Below are positions 32,413 through 44,540 of a DNA stretch of 64,000 nt, in pieces (position 1 is the stretch's first letter; the number at the start of each line of letters is the position of its first letter). A model generated the notes under the pieces. That model ran no database searches. It saw only the letters and a program-made list of their open reading frames with translations, and had not been told where the DNA came from. The position numbers and the translations under genes are program-made. The DNA is taken from positions 25,131,254 to 25,195,253 of the forward strand of contig NC_087065.1 of NCBI RefSeq assembly GCF_963678635.1, read 5' to 3'. Origin of the DNA: Symsagittifera roscoffensis. Taxonomy: Eukaryota > Xenacoelomorpha > Acoela > Convolutidae.

Positions 32413-33124
32413 TAAGGGCTTAAATCTTCCAAATAAGTAAAAATATACACAAACGCAATCGCAAAAATAAATGCCCAAAAGTTGGTTGCTGTGAGAATAA
32501 GAAATGTTGCCGATATAAGTAACCAGAGAATAGCGAACAAGTATCATTTCCATAAATATTTTTTTCATCAAGTTAGTTGAATTTTTTGTCTTTAATCAAT
32601 GAGAAATTGCTGATTTTATAGTAGATAAACAAGTTCTTTGATTTTGATGTAAATTTGGGAGGATAACTCAAAGTTTATGAATTTTTTAATGCAAAACTCT
32701 GGAAATCTGATTCCAAACCGAATCAAGCAGGATTTTGAATTTTGAAAAAGCTTAAAAAAAACGTTTACGTTTATTTATGTTTACCAATTACGTTTACCAA
32801 AAACCTTCTCAAGAATTTTTGCAAGATGCTAAAAATCTAAGTTTTTTTTGGTAAAATGCATGTTTTTTCTTGGTTTTTTCAAGTTTTTTATTTCTTAAAG
32901 GATAAAGCGAAAAACGCAAATCTTTAATTTAGCAAACATGTTGACTTATTGCTTAAAAAACTTCTATATTGATGACTTTCATCGCTATTACCTATGTGAT
33001 TACATTGGTTTTCTATTGTTTCTGATCAACAGACTTGCACAAATTTGCACATTGAAGGATTAAAATTTGAACAAAAGCTTCATAAAGATAAGTAATTAGT
33101 TGTGCAAGAAAAATTGTAATGATT

Positions 33125-33735
33125 TATTTTGTCAAGATGCTAATAGTGTTTCAGTTTTTTCTACAAAACGCTAAAAGTGCTTCACTTTTTTGACAAAATA
33201 TGAAAAGTGTTTCAATTTTTTTGACAAGATGCAAAAAGTGCTTCACCTTTTTTGTACAAATGCGAAAAGTGTTTCACTTTTTTCGACAAAATGGGAAAAA
33301 AATTTCACCCTTTTCGACAAAATTTGAAAAGTACTTCAATTTTTTTTGACAAAATGCGAAAAATGTTTCACTTTTTTTGACAATATGCGGAAAGTGTTTC
33401 TATTGTTTTCCGAAAAAATGCAAAAAGTGTCTCTTTTTTTCTACAAACTGCGAAAAGTGTCTCAATTTTTTAGACAAAATGCGGAAAGTGTTTCAATTTT
33501 TTTGAAAAGATGATAAAAATGTTTCACTTTTTTGACAAGATGCGAAAAGTGTTTTACTCTTTTCCTACAAATGCGAAAATTGTTTCACTTTTTTCTACAA
33601 AATGCGAATCTTGTTTCACTCTTTTCGACAAATTGTGAAAAAAGTTTCAATTTTTTTTGACAAAATGCGAAAAGTGTTTCTTTTTTCCTACAAAGTGCGA
33701 AAAGTGTTTCAATTTTTTTGACAAAATGAGACAAG
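33125..33735. repeat. Hairpin minisatellite
   Basis: Tandem copy of the array at 30,670-31,310, with one added unit near 33,300 and a deleted stretch near 33,670. Confidence 0.9.
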
Positions 33736-33966
33736 GCAGCAAAAAAACCATCAGACGTTTTTTACTTTTCTGCAATTATTCTAATGTTTTTTTTTAAAAC
33801 TTGTGTGCGATAATGGAGTGCTAAATTCAACTGTGTTCTAATTGTTTTTCAATGGTTTACCCTGAACTTCTCATTTTTTCTCATACTAAAAATGAAATTG
33901 AAGAAATCAATTAATTACGAAGAACGAAATAATTATTAAGCATCAATTATTCACAAAAAATTTTAA

Positions 33967-34473
33967 TCAAAGAGCTGTCGAGCAGCAGAAGAATTCTGGA
34001 GGTTTCTCTATTGAGCGCATAGCTGGTCTTACCTCCACCGCCGGTGGTTGTCTTGGTGGTTCGCTGACAGAAGTTTTTGGCTCAGAGAACCGCTCATCCT
34101 CTTCGATGGTAATTGGATTCTCCACAGATCTCTCTTCCCAAGGAAAGAGGAAATCGTCGACTGGTTGAGCCACATATATAGAGTCAGGAGTGTCGGGGTA
34201 GTTCATTTCCACATGCTCAGTAACTTCCTCCATCATTTGCATTTCTCCAAGTTGATTCTCTGTCTTGGGTACTTGCGTTATATGATGCTCGTTGGAATCC
34301 CTTTGCATCACTTCCACCATGTACCAAACTTGGATTGGGATGTCCATTCGTGCCAGAAAAACTCCACAGACTGTTTCTCCTACTTGAGTTTGTACAAGAT
34401 CAGGTGAAACTTCTACAGAGTACATAATGTTGCTGTTTTGCGCTGAGAAGATCATTTTGAGCATTTTGAGCAA
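33967..34473 (-). CDS. Uncharacterised 168-codon gene, intact copy 2
   Basis: Same length and frame as 31,542-32,048, with no indels. Coding differences by eye: Leu/Val and Arg/Thr in the VQTQ.GE.V block, His/Tyr in VW(H/Y)MVEV, Phe/Leu in ENQ(F/L)GEM, Ala/Thr before EHVEM, Gly/Arg after PWEE and Lys/Gln in PPR(K/Q)PPAV. It is the copy nearest the polymerase at 35,941 and lies head-to-head with it across 1.47 kb. No domain is recognised. Preservation of two intact frames among neighbours that are all decayed suggests either recent duplication or function. Confidence 0.65.
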   Translation of the reverse strand: MLKMLKMIFSAQNSNIMYSVEVSPDLVQTQVGETVCGVFLARMDIPIQVWYMVEVMQRDSNEHHITQVPKTENQLGEMQMMEEVTEHVEMNYPDTPDSIYVAQPVDDFLFPWEERSVENPITIEEDERFSEPKTSVSEPPRQPPAVEVRPAMRSIEKPPEFFCCSTAL

Positions 34474-35940
34474 TAAGTTGAGTAAAAGAGTAAAAAGAAG
34501 AAAGAGCTGCGAGGAGAACGGAAGATATGTTGAAATAAGGGTATTTAGAGCTGAGAGAGGAGGTAGTTGACTGTAGTTTAGTGGAAGATAAAATGATTTT
34601 TAGTTAGAAGTGAGTGTTACCTTCAACTCGAATGTGTGGGTTTAACCAATCAGAATTGATTTTCCTTATTTGGATTGTAGTCGTGTCCAATCAGATTTCA
34701 GCTTCCTTTCATGGCATTCTTGGATAAAAGTTGTGTCCAATCGGAAATAAAGCTCCATTTTAGGCATTGTCGTTTCCAACACAAAATGGTTCAGTTTTGT
34801 TCTAGTTGTCGTATCCAATCAGAGTAAAGTTAACCTTTTAAGGGCTTAAATCTTCCAATTAAGTAAAAATATACACAAACGCAATCGCAAAAATAAATGC
34901 CCAAAAGTTGGTTGCTGTGAGAATAAGAAATGTTGCCGATATAAGTAACCAGAGAAAAGCGAACAAGTATCATTTCCAAAATTTTTTTCATCAAGTTAGT
35001 TGAATTTTTTGTCTTTAATCAATGAGAAATTGCTGATTTTTTAGTAGATAAACAAGTTCTTTGATTTTGATGTAAATTTGGGAGGATAACTCAAAGTTTA
35101 TGAATTTTTTAATGCAAAACTCTGGAAATCTGATTCCAAACCGAATCAAGCAGGATTTTGAACTTTGAAAAAGCTTAGAAAAATGAAAGAATAAAGAATT
35201 TTGCAGGGGTGTTGTTACAAATTTGGGTTTTGGTTAGGGGATAAAAAGAGTCTTTGATATGTTATCGTACGACTTTTTGATTAATTTCAAATTCTCGAGA
35301 ATAAACAAAATTTCTTTTCTTGCGAGGTGCGAGTCAGCTGTAAGTTGATAGCTTTGATACGCAATATGTGGATCAAAAGTAAACTCTTTGATTGCAAAAG
35401 TTTCTCTGAAGAGACCTTTACTTAGTCGGAAAACTCTGTTTTATACAATAAAAATGTCCAAAAAATTATGAATAAAGTAAGAGTGAACATCTATTTTATC
35501 ATTAAGAAAATCAAATAGAATTTTTTCTTTTTTTCTTTTTGAGTAACTCGAAGAAATTCAAATAACTTTTGATGGACATTTTTCACATAATAATTAATTT
35601 TTTCAAAAAAATATAAACAGTTCCATTTTGAAAAATGCTGGATTCCGATTGGTTGATTTTCAACAAAGAGTGATACTAAAACAAAACTCAATTCTGAATG
35701 GTTGATTTTCCCTTGGTAATAGTATATAAAATTCAATTCATTCTGATTTTCTTGTACGTTAAAAGCAACCGCTCTATACTTTTTATTACTACCTGAAATA
35801 ATTTTAAAATTTTTTCAACAATTCAAAGTAGGTGTAAGTAATGTAATAATTTTTTGGACGTTTTAAATCTCCCATTTTTGTAGGTACCACGTACTTTTAT
35901 TCAATTTGGTACATGCTAAATCTCCCAAATGTTTTCAGAT
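34474..35940. promoter_or_regulatory. Divergent intergenic region, 168-codon gene / Polinton polymerase (block 2)
   Basis: On the side of the 168-codon gene are CCAATC(A/G)G motifs at 34,646, 34,687, 34,737 and 34,815. On the polymerase side are ATTGGTTGATTTTC (35,648) and a near-repeat AATGGTTGATTTTC (35,698), then TATATAAA at 35,723. A GTTTTCAG acceptor ends directly before the polymerase ATG at 35,941, suggesting an upstream exon or spliced-leader addition. There is no ORF of substance in between. The shared-promoter role is inferred. Confidence 0.5.
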
Positions 35941-38900
35941 GCCTTCAATCAACAGGAATGAGAAAGTGAAATGCGAGGACTGCAGTAAGATGTATGTTCG
36001 TCAAAATGCTGCCCGACATCGCAAGAGTTGCGTACCAGGAGTTATTTTTTGTCCAGAAGGTAATTATTGTACTTAAAACTAGCAAAAAATGAATTTCCAT
36101 AGGAGCAAGAAGCACGTAAAACCAACCCCGAAGTCAACAAAGTGTGTATCGTGTGAGATTTTCCAAGCTATTAATCACTTCAACAACATTGCAAGAAAGA
36201 TCACGGGTTGAAAGCGAGGAAAACGGGTGATTCTGTTGCAGATTTGAGTAAAATCTTGGAAAAGGAGGAGGAAAGGGATCAGCTGCGAGATGAAAAGAAT
36301 GCTTGTCACCACTTCTTGACAGATACTGAGACGGAAAATGGACGCCACAAGGTTTTCGAATTTCATCTTTCAAAACTAGATCCTAATCTAAAGTATTTTA
36401 AAGTTTTTGAAAAACTTGATTGTGCAGCAAAAGCCAACATTGCCTTGGGATTTCTTTTACGTTATAAAGAAACCGGCAAATACCGTTATTTCTACTCTCA
36501 TGAAATAACAAACTCTTTGATCAATCTATGCTGCTTTATACTAAAGCAGACTTGATGACTATACAGAACGGTTCAATAAGCAAGATATCAAGAAAGTTGA
36601 AGTTTGTACAAAAGAGAGACAAAATACAAAATGGCGATTCAAGTTGATCACTAATGTGAGAATTTTTTCCGCCTTACTCAAAAACGTACCCATGGGATGT
36701 GATTCCCGAACCTTTCTGAGGAATAACCATGTTAATTGTTTGATTTCGGATCAAAACTCAAAAGAACCATACAATGATAATTTGTGTTCGTTTTGAGCTC
36801 TTGCAGTTCATTTGCATGGATCAACTAGTCTTGAAACATCAACATCCCAGATTTTTAATGATTTTGTTGAGAAATCGGGTTGTGATCCAAAACAATGTCG
36901 TGCAGTTTCGATGGATAATCCACCAATAGTTGAAGATGTAGAAGAGAAAAACATCTTTATCTACGATATCGACATTAAAGAAGCGCGGATTAGCGCGGAG
37001 AAGTATCGGTAAATACGAGAATACAGTTAAACTTCTACGATACAACAACCACATTATTTTTGTCAATAACATCGACAACTTCTTCAAAGGCTTCCGATGC
37101 CCAATATGCGATACATTTTTCAATCTATCTCAAAATTTCAAGAAGCATCTTCTACGATGCAAAGACCGAATCAAAAACATTTACCCCAAAAATGTTTACA
37201 CTCTACGAGAGACGTTGCTTGAAAAACTGGATGGGTACAATATTGAGTATACCAAAGAACAAACTTTATTCGAAAAGGTCGCTATTTTTGACTTTGAGTC
37301 AATTTGCATGCATTCTATCAATAACAATCTTTATTAAGCCGCAGGCCAGCACTAATTGGGGATAAACTACTCTAAACAGGTAAGCGCAATCACAAAAAAT
37401 GACTGAACAAACACCAGGTATAGAAAAAAGAAAAGATTAAAATTGATAGAGTGCTTTACTTAGGTTAACAAGCTATTATTCACTTCAACAACATTGCAAG
37501 AAAGATCACGGGTTGAAAGCGAGGAAAACGAGTGATTCTGTTGCGGATTTGAATAAAATTTTGGAAAACGAGGAGGAAAGGGATCAGCCGCGAGATGAGT
37601 TGAATGCCTGTCACCACTTCTTGACAGATACTGAGACGGAAATTGGACGCCACAAGGTGTTCAATTTTCATCTTTCAAAACTAGATCCTAACCTAAAGTA
37701 TTTTAAAGTATTTGAAAAACTTGATTGTGCAGCGAAAGCCAACATTGCCCTGGGATTTGTTTTACGTTATGAAGAAACCGGTAAATACCGTTATTTCTAC
37801 GCTCATGAAAATAACAAGCTCTTTGATAAATCTATGTTGCTTTGTACTAAAGCAGATTTGATGACTATACAGAACGGGTCAATATACAAGATATCAAGCA
37901 AGATGAAGTTTGGACAAAAGAGAGACGAAATACAAAATGGCGGTTTAAATTGATCACTAATGTGAGAATTTTTCCCGCCTTACTCAAAAACGTACCCATG
38001 GGATGTCCAGATTTAGTGATTCCCGAACCTTTCTGAGGAATAACCATGTTAAATGTTTGAATTCGGATCAAAACTCAAAACAACCATACAATGACAATTT
38101 GTGTTCGTTTTGAGCTCTTGCACTTCATTTGCATGGATCAACTAGTCTTGAAACATCAACATCCAAGATTTTTAATGATTTTGTTGAGAAATTGAGTTGT
38201 GATCCAAGACAATTTCGTGGAGTTTCGATGGATAATCTACCAATAGTTGAACATGTAGAAGAGAAAAACATCTTTCTCTACGATATCGACATTGAAGAGC
38301 GGGTGAGATTTTGCGGGTGAATTAGCTCGGAGAAGTATCGGTAAATACGAGAATACAGTTAAACTTCTACGATACAACAACCACATTGTTTTTGTCAATA
38401 ACATCGACAACTACTTCAAAGGCTTCCGATGCCCAACATGCGATACGTTTTCAATCTAACTCAAAATATCAAGAAGCATATTCTACGATGCAAAGACCGA
38501 ATCTAAAACAATTACCCAAAAATTTTTTACCCTACTACGAGAGACGTTGTTTGAAAAACTGGATGGGTTCAATTTTGAGTATACCAAAGAACAAACTTTA
38601 TTTGAAAATGTCGCTATTTTGGTCTTTGAATCGATTTGCATGCCATCCAAAGAACTAAAACCGACAGAAACAATAACTTGGATTGGCATGAACCCATATC
38701 AGTGTCAATCTCATCCAATTTTTTTAATAAATCTATATTTTTGTGAGACAAAGATCCAGAATCCCTCATTATTGACTTTGTGACAGACTTGGAGTTGTTA
38801 GCGGAAAAAAAGCCGAAATGCGATCAAATTTTCTGGAAATTGAAAACATCATCGGAAAGCAGCTACACACGATTTTCAGTATGCTGAATGAACGAGGCAG

Positions 38901-41155
38901 TTTCAACAAGAGTGAAGCAAGAAGTATGAAGACGAATGTATCGAGGAAGAGGAAAAAACAGACGCATCCACTCACTTTCTCAGGATTCAAAAAAATCAAT
39001 TGACTGATTTGATGCAACATCTAGAGAAATACACCAATACTCTGCCAGTATTTGGATTCAACAGTTTCAACAGTGGTCGGTATGATCTAAACGTCATTAA
39101 ATCATACCTCGTTCCCTACCTTATCAACAAAAAAGAAATTGATCCTTCAGTTATCAAGAAAGCAAACGACTTTGTTTTCTTCAAGTCTGGAGATGTTCAG
39201 CTTCTGTACAATATGAAGTTTTTGGGTGGAGCTACTACTTTAGACTCTTTTCTAAAAGCTTACAAAGCCAATGAGATGAAAGGATACTTTCCATACGAGT
39301 GGTTTGATACTCCCAACAAGCTTGATGAACAATGAACAACAACTACCCTCGTATGATGATTTCTACAGCAAACTGAGAGTAGCAACCATCTCGATAAAGA
39401 ATATGACGATTTTCAGATGCTTCTCAACACTGGATTAACTGAATAGCAAGCCTTGAAAAAACTCGGGCTCAAAACTAAACCACTTACTGGATTGGAAAAC
39501 TACAACTACTTGAAAACCATCTTTGAACAGGAACAGATGTCAACATTTCGAGATTTTCTACAGTGGTATAACAACAAAGATGATGTTCCTTTTCATATCC
39601 TTGATGCTATGCAGAAAATGATTGACTTTTATCATGACAAAGGAATAGATATGTTAAAGCTCGGCTGCATACTACCGAATTTAGCGAATATCTGTCTACA
39701 CAAGTCAACCGACTATAAATTTTACCCATTCTTTTCGAGTGATAGTGACTTGCTTGAAAAATTACGGGAAGATTTGACCAGTGGTCCCTCAATTGTTTTC
39801 ACAAGGAAAGCAGTAGCAAACGAAACGTTTACTCGAAAATCGAACCACTTTTGTAAATCAATCGTTGGTATTGATGCTAGTCAACTCTATCCTTATTCTA
39901 TGTAACAGGATATGCTCACAGGCGTGAAAACGAGATGAGACTACGGTGAAGAAACACAAAAGTTCAAGGCAAGGCAGAACCGAGTTCGAACGTTTGAAAA
40001 AATGGTCATGTCATACTTTCAAGCAACCAGACCTGAATGCAAAATTGAGAGTTACTACATATAGAAACCCAGAAAAAAATTAATTGCTTTAGTGTTGATG
40101 GTTATTGCAACCATTGTAAGAGTATCTTTAAAGCAATGGGTTGTTATTTCCATTTTTGCCCTTGTCAGGAAGCTAGACCGAGCCAAGACCTGACATCAAA
40201 CGAGAAACCAAGAAAAGAGAAATGGATGAGCTTCAAAAAGATTACATTCGAGAAAAAGGATACTCTATAGAAGAAATGTGGGATTGTAGTTAGTGGGATC
40301 AATTTAAAAACAATGTAGACGTAAAAAATCACGTTAGAACTAACTCTCCCTTAACAAGAACTCTTTCTGCCAGCTCACTATTGCAAAATTTCCTATTTCC
40401 CACCTATTTTCAGAACTATTGATGTTACCAGAAACGATATTGGGGAATATATGAAGACATACGCGGAAGAAAACGATTTATTAAAACAACCGCAAGGAAT
40501 GTTAATATAGAGCTTCAAGTTAACCAACGGAACACTTATCACACCACTTTTCAAATTTTACTTGGACTTTGGGCTACAGTGTACAAAATTTCATCGATTT
40601 GTACAATACAGACGGCGTAAAGTATTCAACAGTTTTGTTCAGTGTGTTGTTGATGCTAGGCGAGCCGATGATGAAAATCCACTACCTGGTGTTTTAGTCA
40701 AAACAATGAAACTGCTAGGAAATAGTTCATACGGCTATCAATCAATGGACAGATCAAAACATACAATGACAAAATTTCTTGGAGACAAAAAACCCATAAA
40801 GCTATTAATAACCAGTTCTTCAAGTTTTTCTACTCAATATCCTTAGCTAAAGATTTGTATGAAGTGGAACTTGTTAAATCTACTATAGAGCATTATGCAC
40901 CAAATGTAGTAAGATTTTTTATACTACAGTATGCCAAGTTGAGAATGTTGGAGCTGTATTATAACGTTTTCTCTAACTTTTGCGCTGTCAAGAAATTCGA
41001 TGAAATCGAAATGAATACAGATTCCCTCTGTTTGATTTTGGCAGACTATTTCCCATGAAGCGAGCAGTATGAGCTGAAAATTGAAGCAAGGACTGTCGAG
41101 ACGATTTCAGAGCAGATGCGAAAATCAACTCTTTCCCCCGTACTTGTTGATTTTT
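35941..41155 (+). pseudogene. Polinton protein-primed family B DNA polymerase, decayed copy 2
   Basis: Begins with an intact C2H2 finger after the ATG (VKCEDCSKMYVRQNAARH, then RKSC), followed by the region with CHHFLTDTETENGRHKVF. The exonuclease block GRYDLNVIKSYLVPYL is near 39,080, motif A GIDASQLYPYSM at 39,865-39,902 (followed at once by TAA), motif B LLGNSSYGYQSMDRSKH near 40,710, and motif C NTDS at 41,014-41,025. Unlike copy 1, all three palm motifs survive. The region 36,167-37,325 is duplicated at 37,468-38,700. Many stops and frameshifts are present. The C-terminal end is missing: at about 41,156 the sequence switches to a Gypsy-like pro region. The gene would replicate the Polinton. 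Confidence 0.9.
36167..38700 (+). repeat. Internal tandem duplication of the polymerase N-terminal region
   Basis: AAGCTATTA(A/T)TCACTTCAAC at 36,168 recurs at 37,469. The offset is 1,305, growing to about 1,317. Between the copies lies ~140 bases of unrelated sequence (37,326-37,467). Both copies carry the GRHKVF and KLDCAAKANIALGF blocks with independent lesions, so the duplication predates much of the decay. Confidence 0.85.
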
Positions 41156-44100
41156 CACCGGACTTTGAATTGATTTTTTAATTGATTCCGGAGCAGAGTC
41201 GAATTTTATAAACATCCCTCCATGGAATGAGATTTAAACCCTACGTCCAAATTTGCCCTCAAGTAAACAAGCCACAGCACAAGGATCAAGTCTTATCAAC
41301 TAAGGAAAATTTCAATGATACCTTGTTACCTTGTTCCAACTCAAACTATGGAACAGAATAAGCTATTACATAAGCCCTTCAAGCGAATATTCCACATAAT
41401 AGATACAAGTAATAATTTTGTTGGATTCCATTAAAATTCCATTCCTTACAAAATATATCCCAACTATCATAATCCTAAATAGTAAGTTATATATTAAAGA
41501 CAAATATACAAAATAGATAAAACATCAGTATTGTTTTCTAAAGACTCAATAAACAAAATTCTCAAAATTTTACCCAATAAATAATCAACAGCACAAACAT
41601 TTGAAACCATTATCAACTCATGTATATGAATTCTCTATCAATCGAGATACCTAGATATTTCCGAAAAATTAACAATACAACAATCGACGAAAACACTGAT
41701 CTCTTAGAATATCATACTCCTGAAACAAAAGTACCCTGTTTACCGTTAAGCATGATTTTAATCGCATTTCACATGTCACATTCTTTACATACAAGATGAC
41801 ATGCAGGTTCAGAGAAAACATATTCAAGTTTTCACGCAACATTTTTTCATTCCCAATGCACCAATTTGGATAAAAGTCTTATGCAACGATTGCTTAACAT
41901 GCCAATTCCAAAAGCCATTTTCACATCAAAAAGAATTTGCAGAAAAACAAGATTTGAAAGGACAAAGTCTATGTTTCAATCACAGAAAATCAGTTGACAC
42001 GAAAGGCCCAAAACCGCCCTCCTCAGAAGGCAATTCGTATATAAGTGTAATAGTTTAATCATTTACTCAATATGTAGCACTCAACCATGTACCTCATTGA
42101 ATGCTGATTATGCTTACACAACTCTTTACGAACACTGGATAGAAAAATTTGGGCTACCAGATGTCTTTGTCACAGACAATGGAACTGAATTCATAGATAA
42201 TGAAATCATAACTTCATGTCATCTTTATAATATCAATCATAAGCCCCGAAACTCCCATGCCCCATGGACTAATGGATTAGTAGAAGGCATGAATCGTTCA
42301 TTACAAGAATATATTCGATGTACTTTAAATAGGAATGATACAAAATACACCAGATTGTCAACCGTCGTTAAGCTATTCCCATTAGCTTATAATTATCATA
42401 TCACAACAGCTCTAGGACTTTCACCATATGAAATGGTTTTTAATAAAAAACCATGCAAACCAATAATGTTCACAGCAAACTCCTCAAAAATAGCACAAGG
42501 TTACTTTCAACCTACTGAAAATTCAATTTGTTAGAATTTACCACTCCATACACATGACGAAGATCACTTTCACCATCCACAAAATTTAAAATCAGGCTTC
42601 GGAACACATACAGAGTGGATTTTAAACCGAGATAAAAAAACATAATAATAAAAATCATTAAAAAAACGCAAAAAAACTATTCCAAAGACAAGATATTCAA
42701 TCTCAGATAAATTCACGTTTTTCACGAGCATCAGCCTAAAAACAGGAACATATGTTTTAGTCCCAACTTTTATAATCCAAAAGTATTTTCTGAAAAAACA
42801 CTACCTATCCGGAAAGGACCATTTCGAAAGATGTGACATAAACTTATTGACCGCAACAAAAAAAAACTCCCTTCGCGGAACAACACAATGATACTACTTT
42901 ACAGGTCTAAACACTGTTAAAAAAACCACAGAAAAAAAAACAAACAGCAAAAAACGTAAAATTCAAATCATTTATCATTGTCACCCGAAACAAGTAAAAA
43001 AAAACTACTGAAAAAATTCAAAAAGAACCTCCCAAAAATTCTCAAAAACAAATTGCTCAAAAACAGAGAATGAATTGTAAATATAAGAAAAAATCTTAAC
43101 ACCAAAAGAAATAGAAAAATAGCAACAACGCTAATTATCGCGTCTCAGAAATCAACCAAGAAAGGACTATCAAATCCTTATCCCACAGTCTTAAATATTT
43201 TTAAAAGTAGAATTTCAGAAACCCCCCTGATTAACTAAAATATTTTCATTATAATTGGATAATTGTTTCCAAAGAATCTTTAATTTTCACTCTTGAACTA
43301 ACAAGTTCAAAATCAGTCAATCCAAATTCAAATAGTTTAAAACATCACCCCATTTCAACACCACTACTATTAGCCGACAAAATTCTATCTTCAAATAGAT
43401 CTATAACTATAACTAAAAGACCCAAAGGTCAAAAATAAGCAATACCTTTTTAATTGTCAACCTAAATAATAATCATATAAAAGTTACAACCCTCTCCTAT
43501 CACTCAACAAAAAAATCAACAATATCGTCTCAACTTATACTCCATATTTCCATAGCTCCTAAAGACATGACATCTCTCAAAAAACCATAATTGCCCAATA
43601 AATAAAAACAAAACTAGAAAGTTATTAACTAAACCTCCAGAGTTCACTTCATCAAAAACACTCCATAACCAACCCATTAGTCATAAATAAATAAACAATT
43701 CGACCACAATTGGCTTCCAATCCAAAAGATGACAAATACTTCGACAAAACAAATCACTTTTCAAATATTTTTTTTCGAACGACCTTGAAATATTCTTTTT
43801 AACTCTACTTTCAAATTTTCAAATTTTTTTTCAACAAAGGATTTTTTCATTTTAATATACTCTTATCACCATCCTCGACCCCTTTAGATCTTTCTAGTAA
43901 CACAATCCAAAGCACCGCCTATCACTTCAGACAACTTCCCAACAAAATAAGCCCAACATTCCATCCGACTATTTAGGTTCAACACCAACTTCCGTACAAA
44001 TTCGTGAAAATCCTTTTAATCCTCCACCTCACCACAACGTCTTCCACATTGGATGACACAAGTCTTTTTCCAAGGTGAACCAAATTTAGTGAACGCACCC

Positions 44101-44540
44101 ATAGATATTTCATCAGACCCCTCTTTATTCTTGCCAGAAACTCTATCATTCCCATCAACACCTTCAGTATCAGGTCAAACACCAACCACTACGTTTCCTG
44201 TAAATTTCCCTGATAATTTAGAAGATCGATATTTTGAACTTCTAAGTACTACTATACCTTTACGACTAGATTGGAATACATTTATAGCATCCCTACCCTT
44301 TTTGGCCAAAACCTCGATAGTAATCGACTGCATGATTTGGCACTAAACCGATTACAAAATAGACACAACATCCACAAAGATATACAGGACCATAATACAC
44401 AAATACTTAATCAAGACAATTTAACACCCTAAATTCGAAATAACAGTAAAACTAAGTAATCTAGTTCATCATTCACTACCATTATCTCCACCAAATATAA
44501 CAGCTCAATCCTTGCCACTCAATCCTTGCCACTAATAGTA
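41156..44540 (+). pseudogene. Ty3/Gypsy-like pro-pol-accessory remnant (element copy B)
   Basis: Homologous to the minus-strand element at 51.9-64 kb. In order: an aspartic protease block LIDSGAESNFINIPPWNEI near 41,175; a jump at about 41,640 that deletes the reverse transcriptase and RNase H; an integrase with HHCC remnants (CNDCLTCQ at 41,885), catalytic VTDNGTEFIDNEI (42,170) and WTNGLVEGMNRSLQEY (42,265), and SPYEMVFNKKP; a decayed non-coding stretch with CCAAAGGTCAAAAATAAGCAA (43,425) also present in the large element; and an accessory ORF block QGEPNLVNAPIDISSD to TTIPLRLDWNTF (44,075-44,285). The integrase frame 42,097-42,531 is open. It starts inside the polymerase and stops abruptly near 44,540. 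Confidence 0.85.

Larger units (their letters stand above)
30337..32789. repeat. 2.45 kb tandem duplication, copy 1
   Basis: The segment from ACGTTTACCAAAAACCTTC to the end of the upstream region of the 168-codon gene is repeated from 32,790. The offset is 2,452 at the left and 2,425 over the gene. The copies share the minisatellite, the gene and its CCAAT-rich upstream region, with a few per cent difference. Confidence 0.9.
32790..35190. repeat. 2.45 kb tandem duplication, copy 2
   Basis: Head-to-tail repeat of 30,337-32,789, followed by unique sequence leading to the second Polinton polymerase. Differences include unit losses and an extra unit in the minisatellite and about ten coding changes in the 168-codon gene. 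Confidence 0.9.

Noticed and set aside
10130-33735. Regularly spaced repeats as a possible CRISPR array
   Set aside because: The whole ~30 bp unit repeats without unique spacers, units are degenerate, and the setting is eukaryotic.
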